Origin: Cladosporium sp. IMV 00045
Lineage: Eukaryota > Ascomycota > Dothideomycetes > Cladosporiales > Cladosporiaceae
Assembly: GCA_001931905.2 (NCBI GenBank)
Contig: MSJI02000918.1
Location: forward strand, 62,001-126,000
Direction of reading: 5' to 3'
Length of the DNA: 64,000 nt
The notes below the pieces were generated by a model. That model was not told where the DNA came from, did no database searches, and saw only the letters and a list, made by a program, of their open reading frames with translations. The translations under genes and the position numbers were made by a program. Positions 53,860 to 64,000 of this stretch are shown piece after piece (within the stretch, counting starts at the first letter, position 1; every line of letters begins with the position of its first letter).

Positions 53860-56800
53860 TCACGAGCCGGTGAAGCCTATGTTGGCTCTGTTGTCGTCGA
53901 TGACTCTGCCGTACCTGTAGCGCGCAAAAAGTCAGCCACTGAAGGATAACGAAGACAAAACGAATGAAGAAGGACAGAAAAGGGGAGAGGGCCCAACTTA
54001 CTCAAGCAGCAGACGGAAGAACCAAACCTCGAAATCCTCGTTCCTCAAAGCCTTCCTAGCCCAGTCCCTGCCGGCCTCCGCCATCCTCGGGCCCTGCAGC
54101 TTCCCTTCCTCCTCGCCGGCGAAATACCTCACGGCCTCCAGCCCTTCCTCGCCGCGGAGCGAGAGCGGAATGTAGTGCACCCAGGGCTTGATCCACTCCT
54201 CGTGCCACTCGCGGAACATGGCCATTTTGAAGACCATGCTGTGGGACTCGAGGAAGGCGTAGAAGCGGCCGGAGAAGGCGTTGCCGTCGATGTCCAGCAG
54301 GTACTTGTATTTCCACGCGTCCTGCTGGTGGGCGGGCTCGACGATGTCGAAGAAGGCCTTCTGCGCCTCGCAGTCGCCCGGGTCGCACTGCCCGATGTGC
54401 GAGAAGTGCACGTCCATGATCTCCTTGTAGTCTTGCCGCGGCACGTCGCGCGTCTGCCAGTCGGGCGGGCTGGAGGCGGAGTCCTTGTTGGCGTTGGAGA
54501 GGATCTTGGCCTGGTCTGGCGCGTTCATCTTCTGCACGAAGTGTTGCCGGTGTTGTCTGCGCCAGCCGCCGTTGCGGCTGAATCCACCGGTCGTGCTGCC
54601 GCGCCACCAGAATTTGTCTTCCTTCTCCTTCCACTCCATGTCGCGCTTTTCTTCGTAGGACACTTTGCCGTACCAGTACCAAGGGCTGGGGTAGACGATG
54701 TCCTGGAAGCTGCTGAGCTTGCTTTGACTGAAGATGGGGATAAGCTCATGCACGACGTTGAAGGCGTTGGGGCGGTCGAAGAAGCCGTATGTCTTAGAAA
54801 GAGAGGGCGAGTTGCAGACGTCGGAGAAAGCTGTGTGGTTATATACAAATCCGAGGTCCCCGATCGCGTAGGCGGTAAGATTATCATAGGAGCTGTAGTC
54901 ATCCAGAACGACGCGTGCTGGGCTGTCGGGAGAGCATGACAGGCGCGATGGTATCCATACCGGCTGATGTGCGAAAACGTTGAAACGGGTAGTTTTTGCT
55001 TCGGCAATGCGTTTGCCGTTGTTCACGTCACCCGGTCGTGGCGAAAAGGCGTTGTTGAGTGCGGTGTTTTCGAGTGCTGCAGGCATGCTCACGGTTTTCG
55101 CCGTGTGAATGAATTTGGACAGGGCATCGTGTGGTACAACAACTCGAGGCTCATCGTGGATGTTGAACGCCAGGTCCATGTCCGGCAGGTACTGGACGAA
55201 CTTCTCCATCATGCCGACAGTGGCTTCCTGCTGCCAGTCTTGTCCGTTCTTCACATGCGCAGCTGTGCCATCTCGGATGAGCAGGCCGATCAAATTGTTT
55301 TCTTCAAAGCCAAGTGCTTCCTTCACTCGTCCGCGGATCGTGGCTGGCGAGAGCGCCCAAAAAGGCAGAAGGGAATGATAGATGGTATCGTACTCGTCTA
55401 TCAGCTGGACGTTTCGCTCCTTCGCAAATGCATACCACTTATCGAAGTGAGGTGGTGGTGGTATTTGGTAGCGGCGTCTGTATTCTGCCACTGCGGCCTC
55501 TAAACTCTGTGATTGCGAGCCCAGCGTCTGCATCCAGGACTCTTCTGAGGAACGGATAAGCTGGTCCACGGGGTGTGATTTTGTATCAGTGTATTGCAAA
55601 GGCTGCAGAGGTTCGGGCGCAGGCCCAATAGGGAGACCATCCGTGGGGCCAGCTCTCAAGGCAGGAGATACTCTGACAAACCCGGGCTGGCGCATGTGCA
55701 AGACTGCCAATCCGACGAAAGATACAAGCGTTACGAGAGTGAGGAGCTTCGTCACCCTTATCATTTTCCTCGAGCCGAAAGTGTCCGTTTCATCCAGGAA
55801 GACAAATGCCGCGCCAGCAGCAAGAAGCGCAAACCACAGTCGGCCCAGGGAAAAGTCAACGATGAGTTGCGAAAAAACGGCGGCAGCAAGGGGAAGAAGG
55901 CTAGTCATGAAAGCGCCTTGACGTGTAATCTGTAGTGGGTTCTCGGTCAGCGCAACAACGAGATGCAGTGGCGTTAGGAAGGAGCATCGTGAAGCACGCG
56001 GCACCCCGTCAGCCGAAGCATTGAAGATGCTGCAGCAGCCTCTTCGAGTAAGGCAATAACTCAGTGCATAAACAAACACTTACCATTAACAGAAGCGAAT
56101 AATACAAGAGCATATGTGTCAGTAGTACACCAACTGCAATTCCAAACGCAAAATAGCCATGGCGCGACGCCCAGTTACCACTCATGGACTTGCCCGCCCA
56201 TCCGTGGTACACGAGACCGCCAAAGTGCCAACTCTCAAGAGCAACAGAAGCGATCAACGTCGCTAGACCAGCTGATGCGCAAACATCGCGAACGACATCC
56301 GCAGGTCTATTCCCACCGCTAGACTCCGAGTCTTCGGGCTGGGCAAGGAAGCCGTTGGCAGAGTAGATCACGCTGCTCCCACTGCCACGCGACTGCTGTG
56401 CTAGATTGCGCGAACGCTCAACGAGCAGAATGCCCGACGCACCAAAAAGAGCATACGACAGTCCCAGCGCAATCGCCGTATTCGACCCTACAGAAGCGAA
56501 GATCGCAGCCAGCGCCGTAGCCGTCAAAAGCACCAACGATGTCTTCGAGCCTGCAACAGGCACCGCAGCAGGCTTCTCCAGTCCGTCGTGCTGGTCGCTC
56601 GAGCCGGTCTCGTTCCCAACAGACCCGGCAACAATATACACAATGATCGGAAGTAAAGCCTATCCACAAGTCTCAGCCAGAATTTCCTATCGCAAAAAAC
56701 CACCGGGGTATCGAATAACCTTAGCCCACCAAATCGCCCGACCGTCAACCGCTTTGTCGCACACCTGCGCGAGCGCAAACAGAGCTCCTGCCGCCCACGC

Positions 56801-57019
56801 GGTCTTCTTCGCATGTGTGACATCAAGCAGGCCTTTCGCGCCTTTCTTCAGCGTGTAAAGGACGCATACTGCGAGCCAGGCGAAGGCGCTGGTGAGGAGA
56901 GAGTGCTTGCTGGGGGTTCCGATGTTGGCGATGAAGCACGCCAGGAAGACGAGCGCTGGCAGCGCTATGCGGGACTGCGAGGAGGCATCGGGCTGGAAGC
57001 GCGATAGCGGCGAGGGCAT
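53860..57019 (-). CDS. CAP10-type glycosyltransferase (GT90)
   Basis: Exons 56720-57019, 56084-56659, 54002-55929 and 53860-53914 give 952 residues; three joins are phase 0 or clean split codons. The first 320 residues hold about eight to ten membrane segments (for example IALPALVFLACFIANIG and YFAFGIAVGVLLTHMLLYYS). A lumenal region follows, and the C-terminal half is a CAP10 domain: DEPRVVVPHD, PSPWYWYGKVSYEEKRDMEW, KFWWRGSTTGGFSRNGGWRR, KYKYLLDIDGNAFSGRFYAF, WIKPWVHYIPLSL and the last-exon end YGRVIDDNRANIGF. The family includes cryptococcal Cap10 and beta-1,2-xylosyltransferases; donor and acceptor cannot be told. It should act in the Golgi on wall or glycoprotein glycans. Codon third positions in the CAP10 part are notably GC-rich. 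Confidence 0.9.
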
Positions 57020-59257
57020 ATTATCGCTGGAGCATTATTATACAAAAAGGTTGGCTCTCCTTTCCGTCCTGGACGAGCTCCAAGAAAGTTGGAACCTATC
57101 GTCTGGACATAACTGGTACTGGGTGTAGATGTGAGAACGACAGCCTTAAACCGTTTTTGTATATTCCGAAAGGTCTCCAAACAGTACAACCATTTCAATT
57201 CGAGTTCTTCAAAGTTCTCTTGTTTGCAGCCTTGGAAGCAGTTGGAAAGAACGACTTCAAGGCGAATCGTTGTTTCATTGGCGAAAGTCATCTGGTAACA
57301 TATGGAAAGATACTTGGTATCACTCAACGGTATGTGCAACGACTGAACGTGGAAACGGTCGTCATGACACGCAAGCCACACAATGTATGCATATGTAGTG
57401 CTACGCCTCTAAGTATGTAGTGTTACTGAAGAAACAAGAAACAGGTATATATACATCTTACTGTGTCTGATAGGACAAACTGACACATGCACCTAGAGTT
57501 GCAATCAATGGCTGTTTACATAGCTTTCAGGCTTTCGAAATCGCAAGGCTACGATCATGTCCAGTGGACGCGATTGCCTTTTCTGCCGAACAACCATTAG
57601 AGAAGTAAGCCTGTGATCATATGATCACTTGTGCACATCGACAGGTAATAGCGAGCTCTGAAAAGCGAGCACACGAGGTATTGGCGGCGTGCAAGTCACG
57701 GAGCCATCTCGATAGCCACGAGGGATTGGATCATCGGACATAATAATTTCTGGCCAATCTCCTCTGTGCGAATCATTTGAGTGATCCCTGGAACTCAGAT
57801 ATACCTTCACACCCTCATCAGGAGGTGTGACCGGACATGGCTCCGGCGACTTTCATTCGATAGAGTCATAAGGCGTTGTTGAACCTCAACTCTAAGAACG
57901 AGAGACTGCGATTAGGTATTTGTCGACAAACAAGAGCTATTCAATTGCGAGTTGATTTCCGTCTCGAGACTGCCAAAAAGTCATGGGGACTCTCTGTGAG
58001 CGCAAACACGACGAGTGACTTTGGAAAGAATATATTGACTTCGTATCTGTCTCGAGTACGGGGCACTACCAAACGCAATAGTGTCACACTTGAATAGACG
58101 GAGACATCTGCGTGACGATTATGGTGGGATTTGGGCAGTCAATAGTTGCGTGAACGTATCATTATTGTTCTGCTTCTCTCGTCGGCACCTTTATGTTTCT
58201 TCCAAGCGTTGAAGGGGACAGTTTTGCAGTCCACGCGCCCTGCAGCCTATTCGCGAGAGCCCAATTTGTGTATTTCTTTTTGCGGCAGTAATGTGTCATG
58301 ATTTGAGAACATTTCCTTTGCTATATCTAGAGCGTTCAATCGTTGCAAATCGTGCATGTGGGAAGATGCCTTCGCATTCGACTTTTCAATCACAACATCC
58401 TACTACCTCTTGGTGTGCCATTGAGGCTTGTTACATCCTTTGCTTTTGGTGAAATACCCTCCATTACCTTCCAACTGATGCACCGTGCGTGCGAAACTTG
58501 CTTGAGCCGTAGGTTCGCTTCCTCGCGCCTCGTTTGACAGCGTCAAGCGATATCCTCCACCGTCTGACCAAGCAATCATGATGAGGCGTATGCCAAAATA
58601 AGTGCATCGAATGTGATGCGATTCATGACAAGGCGTGTCAGAGAGTTCGAAGCGTTCCGGACGACATTCCTCATCAGTCTAACAGTGTAAGGTGATGACC
58701 CCCTCGAAAAATGCAGCTTGAACCTTCAGTGGATTCAGCCGATCTCATACGCGTCGTTGGTGATCGTTTCGACGCAAAATCATCATTTAACGCGTTTTTG
58801 AAGATCTCCACGACAGAAACAAAAGGAACATGTCTCCCAAATGTCTACACGGCGGGTGCTCGCTTGTATATATTCAATCTCGCTCCTGGCTCCGGTCCCA
58901 GCCACCCAATTCTCACGCCCAAATCGATCGATTTATTTTATGTATACATAATTAATATGAAAAATGCATATCAATGACAAAAATCAAAACTCAGTCGAAT
59001 ATTGCATCGTGACCATCAGAGATTGCTGCGATCGCGCTGCGCTGTTGGTGGTGTGCATGTAAGTTTCATTGAAAGCTGGGACGCGTATTGCGGCAGGGGT
59101 TCTCACCATCGCCCCCATGAACGTGTACCTGATCGTTATATTGGGCCATCAGCTCTGATAGTACTTTTTATCCATGTCTTTCATCCAACATGCGTGGCAA
59201 AAGCATGAAACAGAGGCACGAGTATTGACCGTGACAATCGTTACAGGATTATAATCG
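57020..59257. other. 2.2-kb intergenic region, no gene recognised
   Basis: Promoter of the CAP10 gene at left and the 3' end of the Zn2Cys6 gene at right. Relatively AT-rich. No frame on either strand has recognisable content. Confidence 0.4.
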
Positions 59258-59853
59258 TTACTTCTTTTTTATACTACTCTCAGCCTCCTGTATCCCAGCC
59301 ATCGTTTGCGAAGGTTGCGGCTGCGACTCAGCACGCCGTTGAATGACAGCTTCAATGTTACGCGCCAAAGCGGCTGTGCTCTCGTCCGGATTCTCTCGCA
59401 AGCAGCGAAAAACGTCCAGCGCAATGGACTCGGGGCAAGTCTGGATGGCCCTGAACAGAGAATTCAACTGGTCTCGTTCCTCCTCCAGCTCTGTGCGCCG
59501 GCGGCTCAGCGCTGCCCTTCGATCCTCGCCTTCTCGTGTGACGTAGGTGCATTCTGTTGCGTCGTCTACGCAGCTGGTGCATTTTGGGCTTTGTTTGCGG
59601 GAGTGTTAGGGGAAGCCTTCTTCAGGTAGACAGATCATTTGTTCCATACCGTATTCCATCGCACTTTTCGTTCATGTTAACTCCTGAAGTATATTAAATG
59701 ACTGTTTCTTTCCTGTCATACCTTTGTTTTGCGATATCTGCACCTCAGGCACGCGGACTTCACTTGCCCGCGCACGCGCCTCTTCCGTTGCTCACGTGGT
59801 TGGGAAGGCGGCTGCTCATCCTCCGACGAGGGGACGCTCCCCTTTTGGCTCAT
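59258..59853 (-). CDS. Short Zn2Cys6 protein with 14-nt microexon
   Basis: No single long open frame covers this gene. Joining 59722-59853, 59650-59663 (14 nt) and 59258-59588 with GT-AG borders gives 158 residues: MSQKGSVPSSEDEQPPSQ, a basic run (EQRKRRVRGQ), then a perfect C-x2-C-x6-C-x6-C-x2-C-x6-C cluster with Cys35, 38, 45, 52, 55 and 62 (ACLRCRYRKTKCDG, PKCTSC). Cys45 is encoded by the 14-nt exon. A coiled-coil linker follows (RRTELEEERDQLNSLFRAI) and then a region typical of short fungal Zn2Cys6 proteins (RENPDESTAALARNIEAV). The perfect spacing across two joins supports the model strongly. There is no fungal-specific middle homology domain. Targets unknown. Confidence 0.82.
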
Positions 59854-61455
59854 GGCGAGAGGGCAGCGCTTGAAGGCTTCCTAGGGCCGAGAGGGTGCGA
59901 TGCCGATTTTGGCAGGACAAAGAAACGAGAAATCAAGTGAGGTCGTTAAGTGGGTTAGCGACCCTTTTGAAGCGGACAGCTGGAAGCAGAGCAGGTATCG
60001 TTGATCATGCCTTCAGGGAACGCCACCTGCAGGTAAGCGTATCAACGGACAGCTCAGACAGAGCAGAGGCCCTTTACTCCATCATTCTGTGTCAACGCCA
60101 TCTTCGCGGGCCTCGCGCTCCATCCCCTCCTAGGAATGGAAGGCTAGAGAGTCTACTTTGGACGGTCGCAAGCGGTCGCTGCCATGTCAAAAGATTCTGA
60201 CGTATGCTATGCGCTTAACCATGTAGAAAGTCGGCTTCTGATATTGTACGGACTTGGCTCCTCGTGGAACATAAGTCTGACGGTCGTCGTTATTTTTACG
60301 CCATGCCCAAGATGTCTTCGGTTATTTGAACGATTGAGCATCACCCTATCAGACTTATCTCGAAGAATAGCTTGACGAAACCAAAACCCGCAAGATCTTG
60401 TCAAGTTGTTGGCGTGTGAGACAGGCTACTACTGCGGGTTCTCTCTACAACAGTGACGATTTCTGGCTCTTGGATTCATCAGATCTCGATCGCGAAGCGT
60501 GTCACCGGTCGGAGTGGAGCACCGGATCCCCGGCATCCATTTTTTGTAGAAACCGATGCCAACGGTTCCCACATGACTGTCCCAGCCGTCGGACAGTACG
60601 CGTGCGGCATGAGTATTGGTTGCGGCAGGAATATCGGGGAAGCGGTCAGATGCGTCCCTCAAGGATCCAGCTCGTCTGGCTCGTTTATTGGCTTTCACTA
60701 ACCAAAGATGGGCTTCTGAGAAAGTCCATGCCAGCCGTCGAGGCCGTCTCCGTCCAGTTTCACCGAAAAGGCACTGGCAGGGTGATGACAGGGTGTGTTG
60801 GCGTCGTCCTCTGCAGATGCGGTGCTACGACGAAGACCAATGGCCACCAGAGTACGTCAGATTTGTGAAGTTCTTCCATCGGAGCCAGCGCCGTCTCCGT
60901 CAGCATTATTCATCAAGCATCACTTTCCCCGGAGCAGCCCACCTGCACGTAGGTGGGCAGCCATGTAGGGATTTTCTTTGAGTCGACCATGCAATCACGT
61001 CGCCATAACAAGCTCTCCCACTAGAATTGTTGTATACATACAGATCGCTTTGGCGTTTCTTTATCTGACTAGAAATCCAGAGGAGTTTGCCTGCTATGGG
61101 CCAGTAACTTAGATGTCTTGCCAGCATTTGGGATATGGGTTCTTCTTGCTAACAGTGCTTGGCTGACCAGCATGAAATATTGGCTATGCTTTGACGAGTT
61201 TCGCCGTCTGGGGTGAAAACCCTCCATCCACGATGCCTTTTATCACAAAGCTGCCAGTCGTTCCTGTGACTTCAGATGGCATCTTGACTCATGCCGGTTT
61301 TTGGCAGGTGTTTATGTACAATTCCTCTCAACCGTCTCAAACAACTGAACGTAGAGCGCCGCAAGTAGTGAGGGGCGCTCCGTTTCTTTCTTCATTGTTG
61401 AGACAGTGAAGAGCGTTTTCTCCGGCGGAGTAACATTGCAAGTGAAGTTTGCGAA
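59854..61455. other. 1.6-kb intergenic region, no gene recognised
   Basis: Between two minus-strand genes. Promoter of the Zn2Cys6 gene at left. Open frames on the + strand near 60400-60980 are unrecognisable. Nothing else is supported. Confidence 0.4.
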
Positions 61456-62481
61456 CTAGTCACGTCGACGACGAGAATCGTCCTCTCTAGAATCGCCCCG
61501 GCGTGAACGATCACGACCACCACGGCGATATGAGTCGTCCTCAGCAGAGCGGTCTCGCCCCGACTTACGCTCACCACGCTTGCGGTCGTATTCTTCGTCC
61601 GCCGAGGCATCACGTCTGCTTGTTCGATGGTCTCGAGAAGGTCCGTTGCCATCCTCCTCCCTACGCGAGCGGCGCTTCTCACTTCGATCGTCGTCTTCAA
61701 TCCGCCGTGATCGGTGTCCGTCCTTCCTCTCATCGTCCTTCTCCCTCTCCCTTCTCGAACGATGCCTGTCTCTCCTACGATCCTCATCCTCGTCGTCAGA
61801 ATCATGCCGTCTCGACCTGTGATGATGTCTCCGTTTCCTGTTTCCATCGCGCTCCCTCCCCTTGCCATCCTTCTTCGAAACCTCCAGCCTCTTCAACGCC
61901 TCGGCCACCTCCTCCTTCTTCTGCTCCACCATATACTCCCTCATAGGATCATCCTCATCATGCTCCTTCATCAACCTCGCCAACTCCACCTCCTCCTTGA
62001 TTAAAGGCCTCTCCCCCTCCCCACTCTCACTCCCACTCCTTCTCCTCCTCTTCCTCCTCCCCTCCCCCTCCCTATCCGTCTCATCCCCCTCCTCCTCCGC
62101 CCCATCATCCTCCAACCCCTCCCCCTCCACCTCCCCCTCCTTCAATTTATACCGACAATGATCCACCCCCAACACCCGTCCCAGCACCCCCGCGCCGCTC
62201 AAATTATCCACGGCCAAATCGCAGCTCCGCTGATCCTCGTACTTCAGAAACGCGAAGCCGCGACTCTTGCCCGTCTCTTTGTCGCGCGCCAGGTGGATGT
62301 GCGCCGGGTTGCCGTATTGTGAGAAAATCGTCAAAACGTCGCCTTCGCTCAGCTCGAACGGTAGCCCGCCGATGTGGATGTAGGCTGTGTCGCGGTAGTC
62401 GGTGTGCCAGGAGGCGTTGGGCGGGATGCATTTTTGCAGCTCGACTTCGTTCAGCCGCTCGATTTGGCGGATTGTTTGCAT
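61456..62481 (-). CDS. IST3: RES-complex splicing factor IST3 (RBMX2)
   Basis: A 341-residue intronless protein. The N-terminus MQTIRQIERLNEVELQKCIP and SWHTDYRDTAYIHIGGLPFE is the hallmark of Ist3/Snu17/RBMX2. The RRM spans about 32-112, with RNP2 AYIHIGGL and RNP1 RGFAFLKY. The C-terminal two thirds is acidic then Arg/Asp/Ser-rich (repeated DRRRDRHRSRR-type units), longer than in yeast (148 residues) but usual in filamentous fungi. Ist3 joins Bud13 and Pml1 in the RES complex, which aids splicing activation and nuclear retention of unspliced RNA. Confidence 0.93.
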   Translation of the reverse strand: MQTIRQIERLNEVELQKCIPPNASWHTDYRDTAYIHIGGLPFELSEGDVLTIFSQYGNPAHIHLARDKETGKSRGFAFLKYEDQRSCDLAVDNLSGAGVLGRVLGVDHCRYKLKEGEVEGEGLEDDGAEEEGDETDREGEGRRKRRRRSGSESGEGERPLIKEEVELARLMKEHDEDDPMREYMVEQKKEEVAEALKRLEVSKKDGKGRERDGNRKRRHHHRSRRHDSDDEDEDRRRDRHRSRREREKDDERKDGHRSRRIEDDDRSEKRRSRREEDGNGPSRDHRTSRRDASADEEYDRKRGERKSGRDRSAEDDSYRRGGRDRSRRGDSREDDSRRRRD

Positions 62482-64000
62482 CGTGGTGTGTCTTTGCGCG
62501 TTATGTGTAGTTTGGGTGCGCTATCGCGCACGGTGTTGAGGTCGGAGAGGATTAAGTGCGTTTGGGATCTTTTCAGTGCATGGTAGATGAGTACGGACGG
62601 ACGGTGATTGAGGTGGGCAGTAAGAACGTGTGGGTAGAGAAAGTGAAGATGGGAGCTTCAAGCTTCATCACATGCCAGACGCAGCGAGGCAGCGTGCATG
62701 CTGCATGACTCGCAAAATTCGCATGGACGGCATCATCTGGGAATGGAAAGTACGGGACGGCTTGTTTCGACGACTGCGACACGCGACACACATGCAATGG
62801 AATGTTTCGACAAAAGATCCTGCATTGACGCCGAGAGCTGGCGATTATGACACGAAATTCCCCATCAGGAGACCAAACTCATCTAAGCAGCTGAAGTGAT
62901 GACCATAGCAGACCGCAACACGCAAGAACACAAATCACAACATGTGGCAACTCGCACAAGCCCATCAAAGCCTAGCTCTTCCAGCTCAAGAGAACGGCTC
63001 CCGCAAACAGGAATAACTCCCACCATCACACGATCCGCAACTCCCAATCACCATTCTTCGCCTCCCCCATCTCAACCCACAACCCATCCCTCATGCCCAA
63101 CCCACCACGCCAACCGCACAACCACACAAACCCGCCCACCACGCTCTCCCCTCCATCCCATCCACAACCAACCTCATCAATCCTTCCTTCTCGGGAACTA
63201 GTGGGCTGCCAATTCCGCAACGGAGCAAAGTCCTAAGCAGCGAGTAGCGACGCGTCCATGAGTTACCGTCGTGGCGGGACAAGGTCATGGGGCAAAGTGC
63301 GAGAGGGAGACGGAGTTGAGGCCTTGAACGTCGTTCTTGGGCTGTGAGAGTTGGGTTGCGTTTTGCGTTTGGGGGTTTGGTGAATTGTGGTTGTGATGGA
63401 GATGGCGAGGTTGAGATTTTTTAATGGTGTGAGCGTTGGAGTCTGGAATTGATGGCAATGGCTATGGGAGGTGAGGGTGCTGCTTGAGTGATTGTGAGAT
63501 TGTAGGAGAGGTGGATTGAAGTGGTGTGATTATACGCAGAGATCACAGGATGATGTGCGCTTCTTGCTCTAATGGGTTCAATCGTCCAACGTCTGCTTTT
63601 GGATAGAACGGCTGTTCGGATTCGAATCATCGAAAAGGCGATGCTAGATGGGAGTAAAGGCTGAGAAGCCAAACAGACGCGAGTCACGGCCAGAGAAGGG
63701 GAGATCGCTTGGGGAACATGACTACATGTATGCTTGACCATGAGCGTGGTTGGCGGTTGATGTTCATGTGGTCAGGGCAGTAACGATGGAAGGTGAATAG
63801 ACCAACGTTCCCACAGGCTTGTCGATCATGGTGAGCCGCTTACTCCATGACATGGAGTCGGGTGTTGTATGCTATTCCCAATGCTAGTCACATTGGGAGA
63901 ATTGGAATTCCCGGAGTCGACGATCACCTCTCTTGAGGACCTGTTTCGCAGTGCTGTATTGAATGCACTGCGGAGCGGCACATCGTGCTGTTGGGACGTC
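62482..64000. other. 1.5-kb right end, no gene recognised
   Basis: Promoter of IST3 at left, then sequence without a recognisable gene to the window edge. 62890-63190 is C/A-rich and simple in composition. Confidence 0.4.

Noticed and set aside
1..64000. tRNA and rRNA genes
   Set aside because: A visual search for B-box-like GGTTCGANTC sequences with a matching acceptor stem found no convincing cloverleaf, and no rRNA-like block was seen. A tRNAscan run would settle this.

Overview
The window is nuclear DNA of a filamentous ascomycete. The evidence is dense protein-coding DNA on both strands, short GT-AG introns (mostly 45-110 nt) with CTAAC-like branch sites, and fungus-specific genes: the LisH regulator Som1/SomA, a Zn2Cys6 factor, a CAP10/GT90 glycosyltransferase, xylitol dehydrogenase and TMA23. 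The general look fits Dothideomycetes, but that is inference. No rRNA, tRNA, CRISPR array, intact transposon or viral sequence was recognised.

Layout. 0.4-5.7 kb: tRNA-His guanylyltransferase, a six-exon cytochrome P450, a frameshifted secreted protein and an unknown ORF. 6.1-14.4 kb: an EFM2-like methyltransferase, VPS28 and NOC2 (divergent pair), xylitol dehydrogenase and a divergent CAX-type cation exchanger. 16.2-24.4 kb: an HSL-type alpha/beta hydrolase, an F-box/2EXR-like protein with an in-frame stop, a TMA23-like nucleolar protein and Som1/SomA. 26.7-31 kb: TRAPP subunit BET3, spliceosomal WD40 protein SNRNP40/Cwf17 and a membrane protein with an in-frame stop. 32-41.3 kb: a secreted, Kex2-site-rich repeat protein with a frameshift, a Rieske-AIF oxidoreductase, a duplicated coiled-coil protein, MED10 and the DRG GTPase RBG1. 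41.3-45.9 kb is a gene-poor gap. 45.9-64 kb: a CENP-B-type HTH protein, a PXA-domain protein with a 1,058-nt intron, cysteine dioxygenase, a CAP10 glycosyltransferase, a short Zn2Cys6 protein assembled from three exons, and the RES-complex protein IST3.

Most genes are single-copy housekeeping functions (splicing, ribosome biogenesis, vesicle traffic, transcription). I see no biosynthetic cluster. The lineage-specific material is the secreted repeat protein, the P450, the CAP10 enzyme and the small unknown proteins.

Most unusual points: (1) very small internal exons (9 nt in BET3, 14 nt in the Zn2Cys6 gene, 22 nt in the CENP-B-like gene, 31 nt in the P450) and a 12-nt first coding exon in xylitol dehydrogenase, several carrying functionally essential residues; (2) a secreted precursor-like protein with repeated Gly-dibasic modules and about ten N-glycosylation sequons; (3) four otherwise convincing genes each broken by one frameshift or one stop codon. 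All exon joins were made by hand from splice signals and reading frame, and have no RNA support here.
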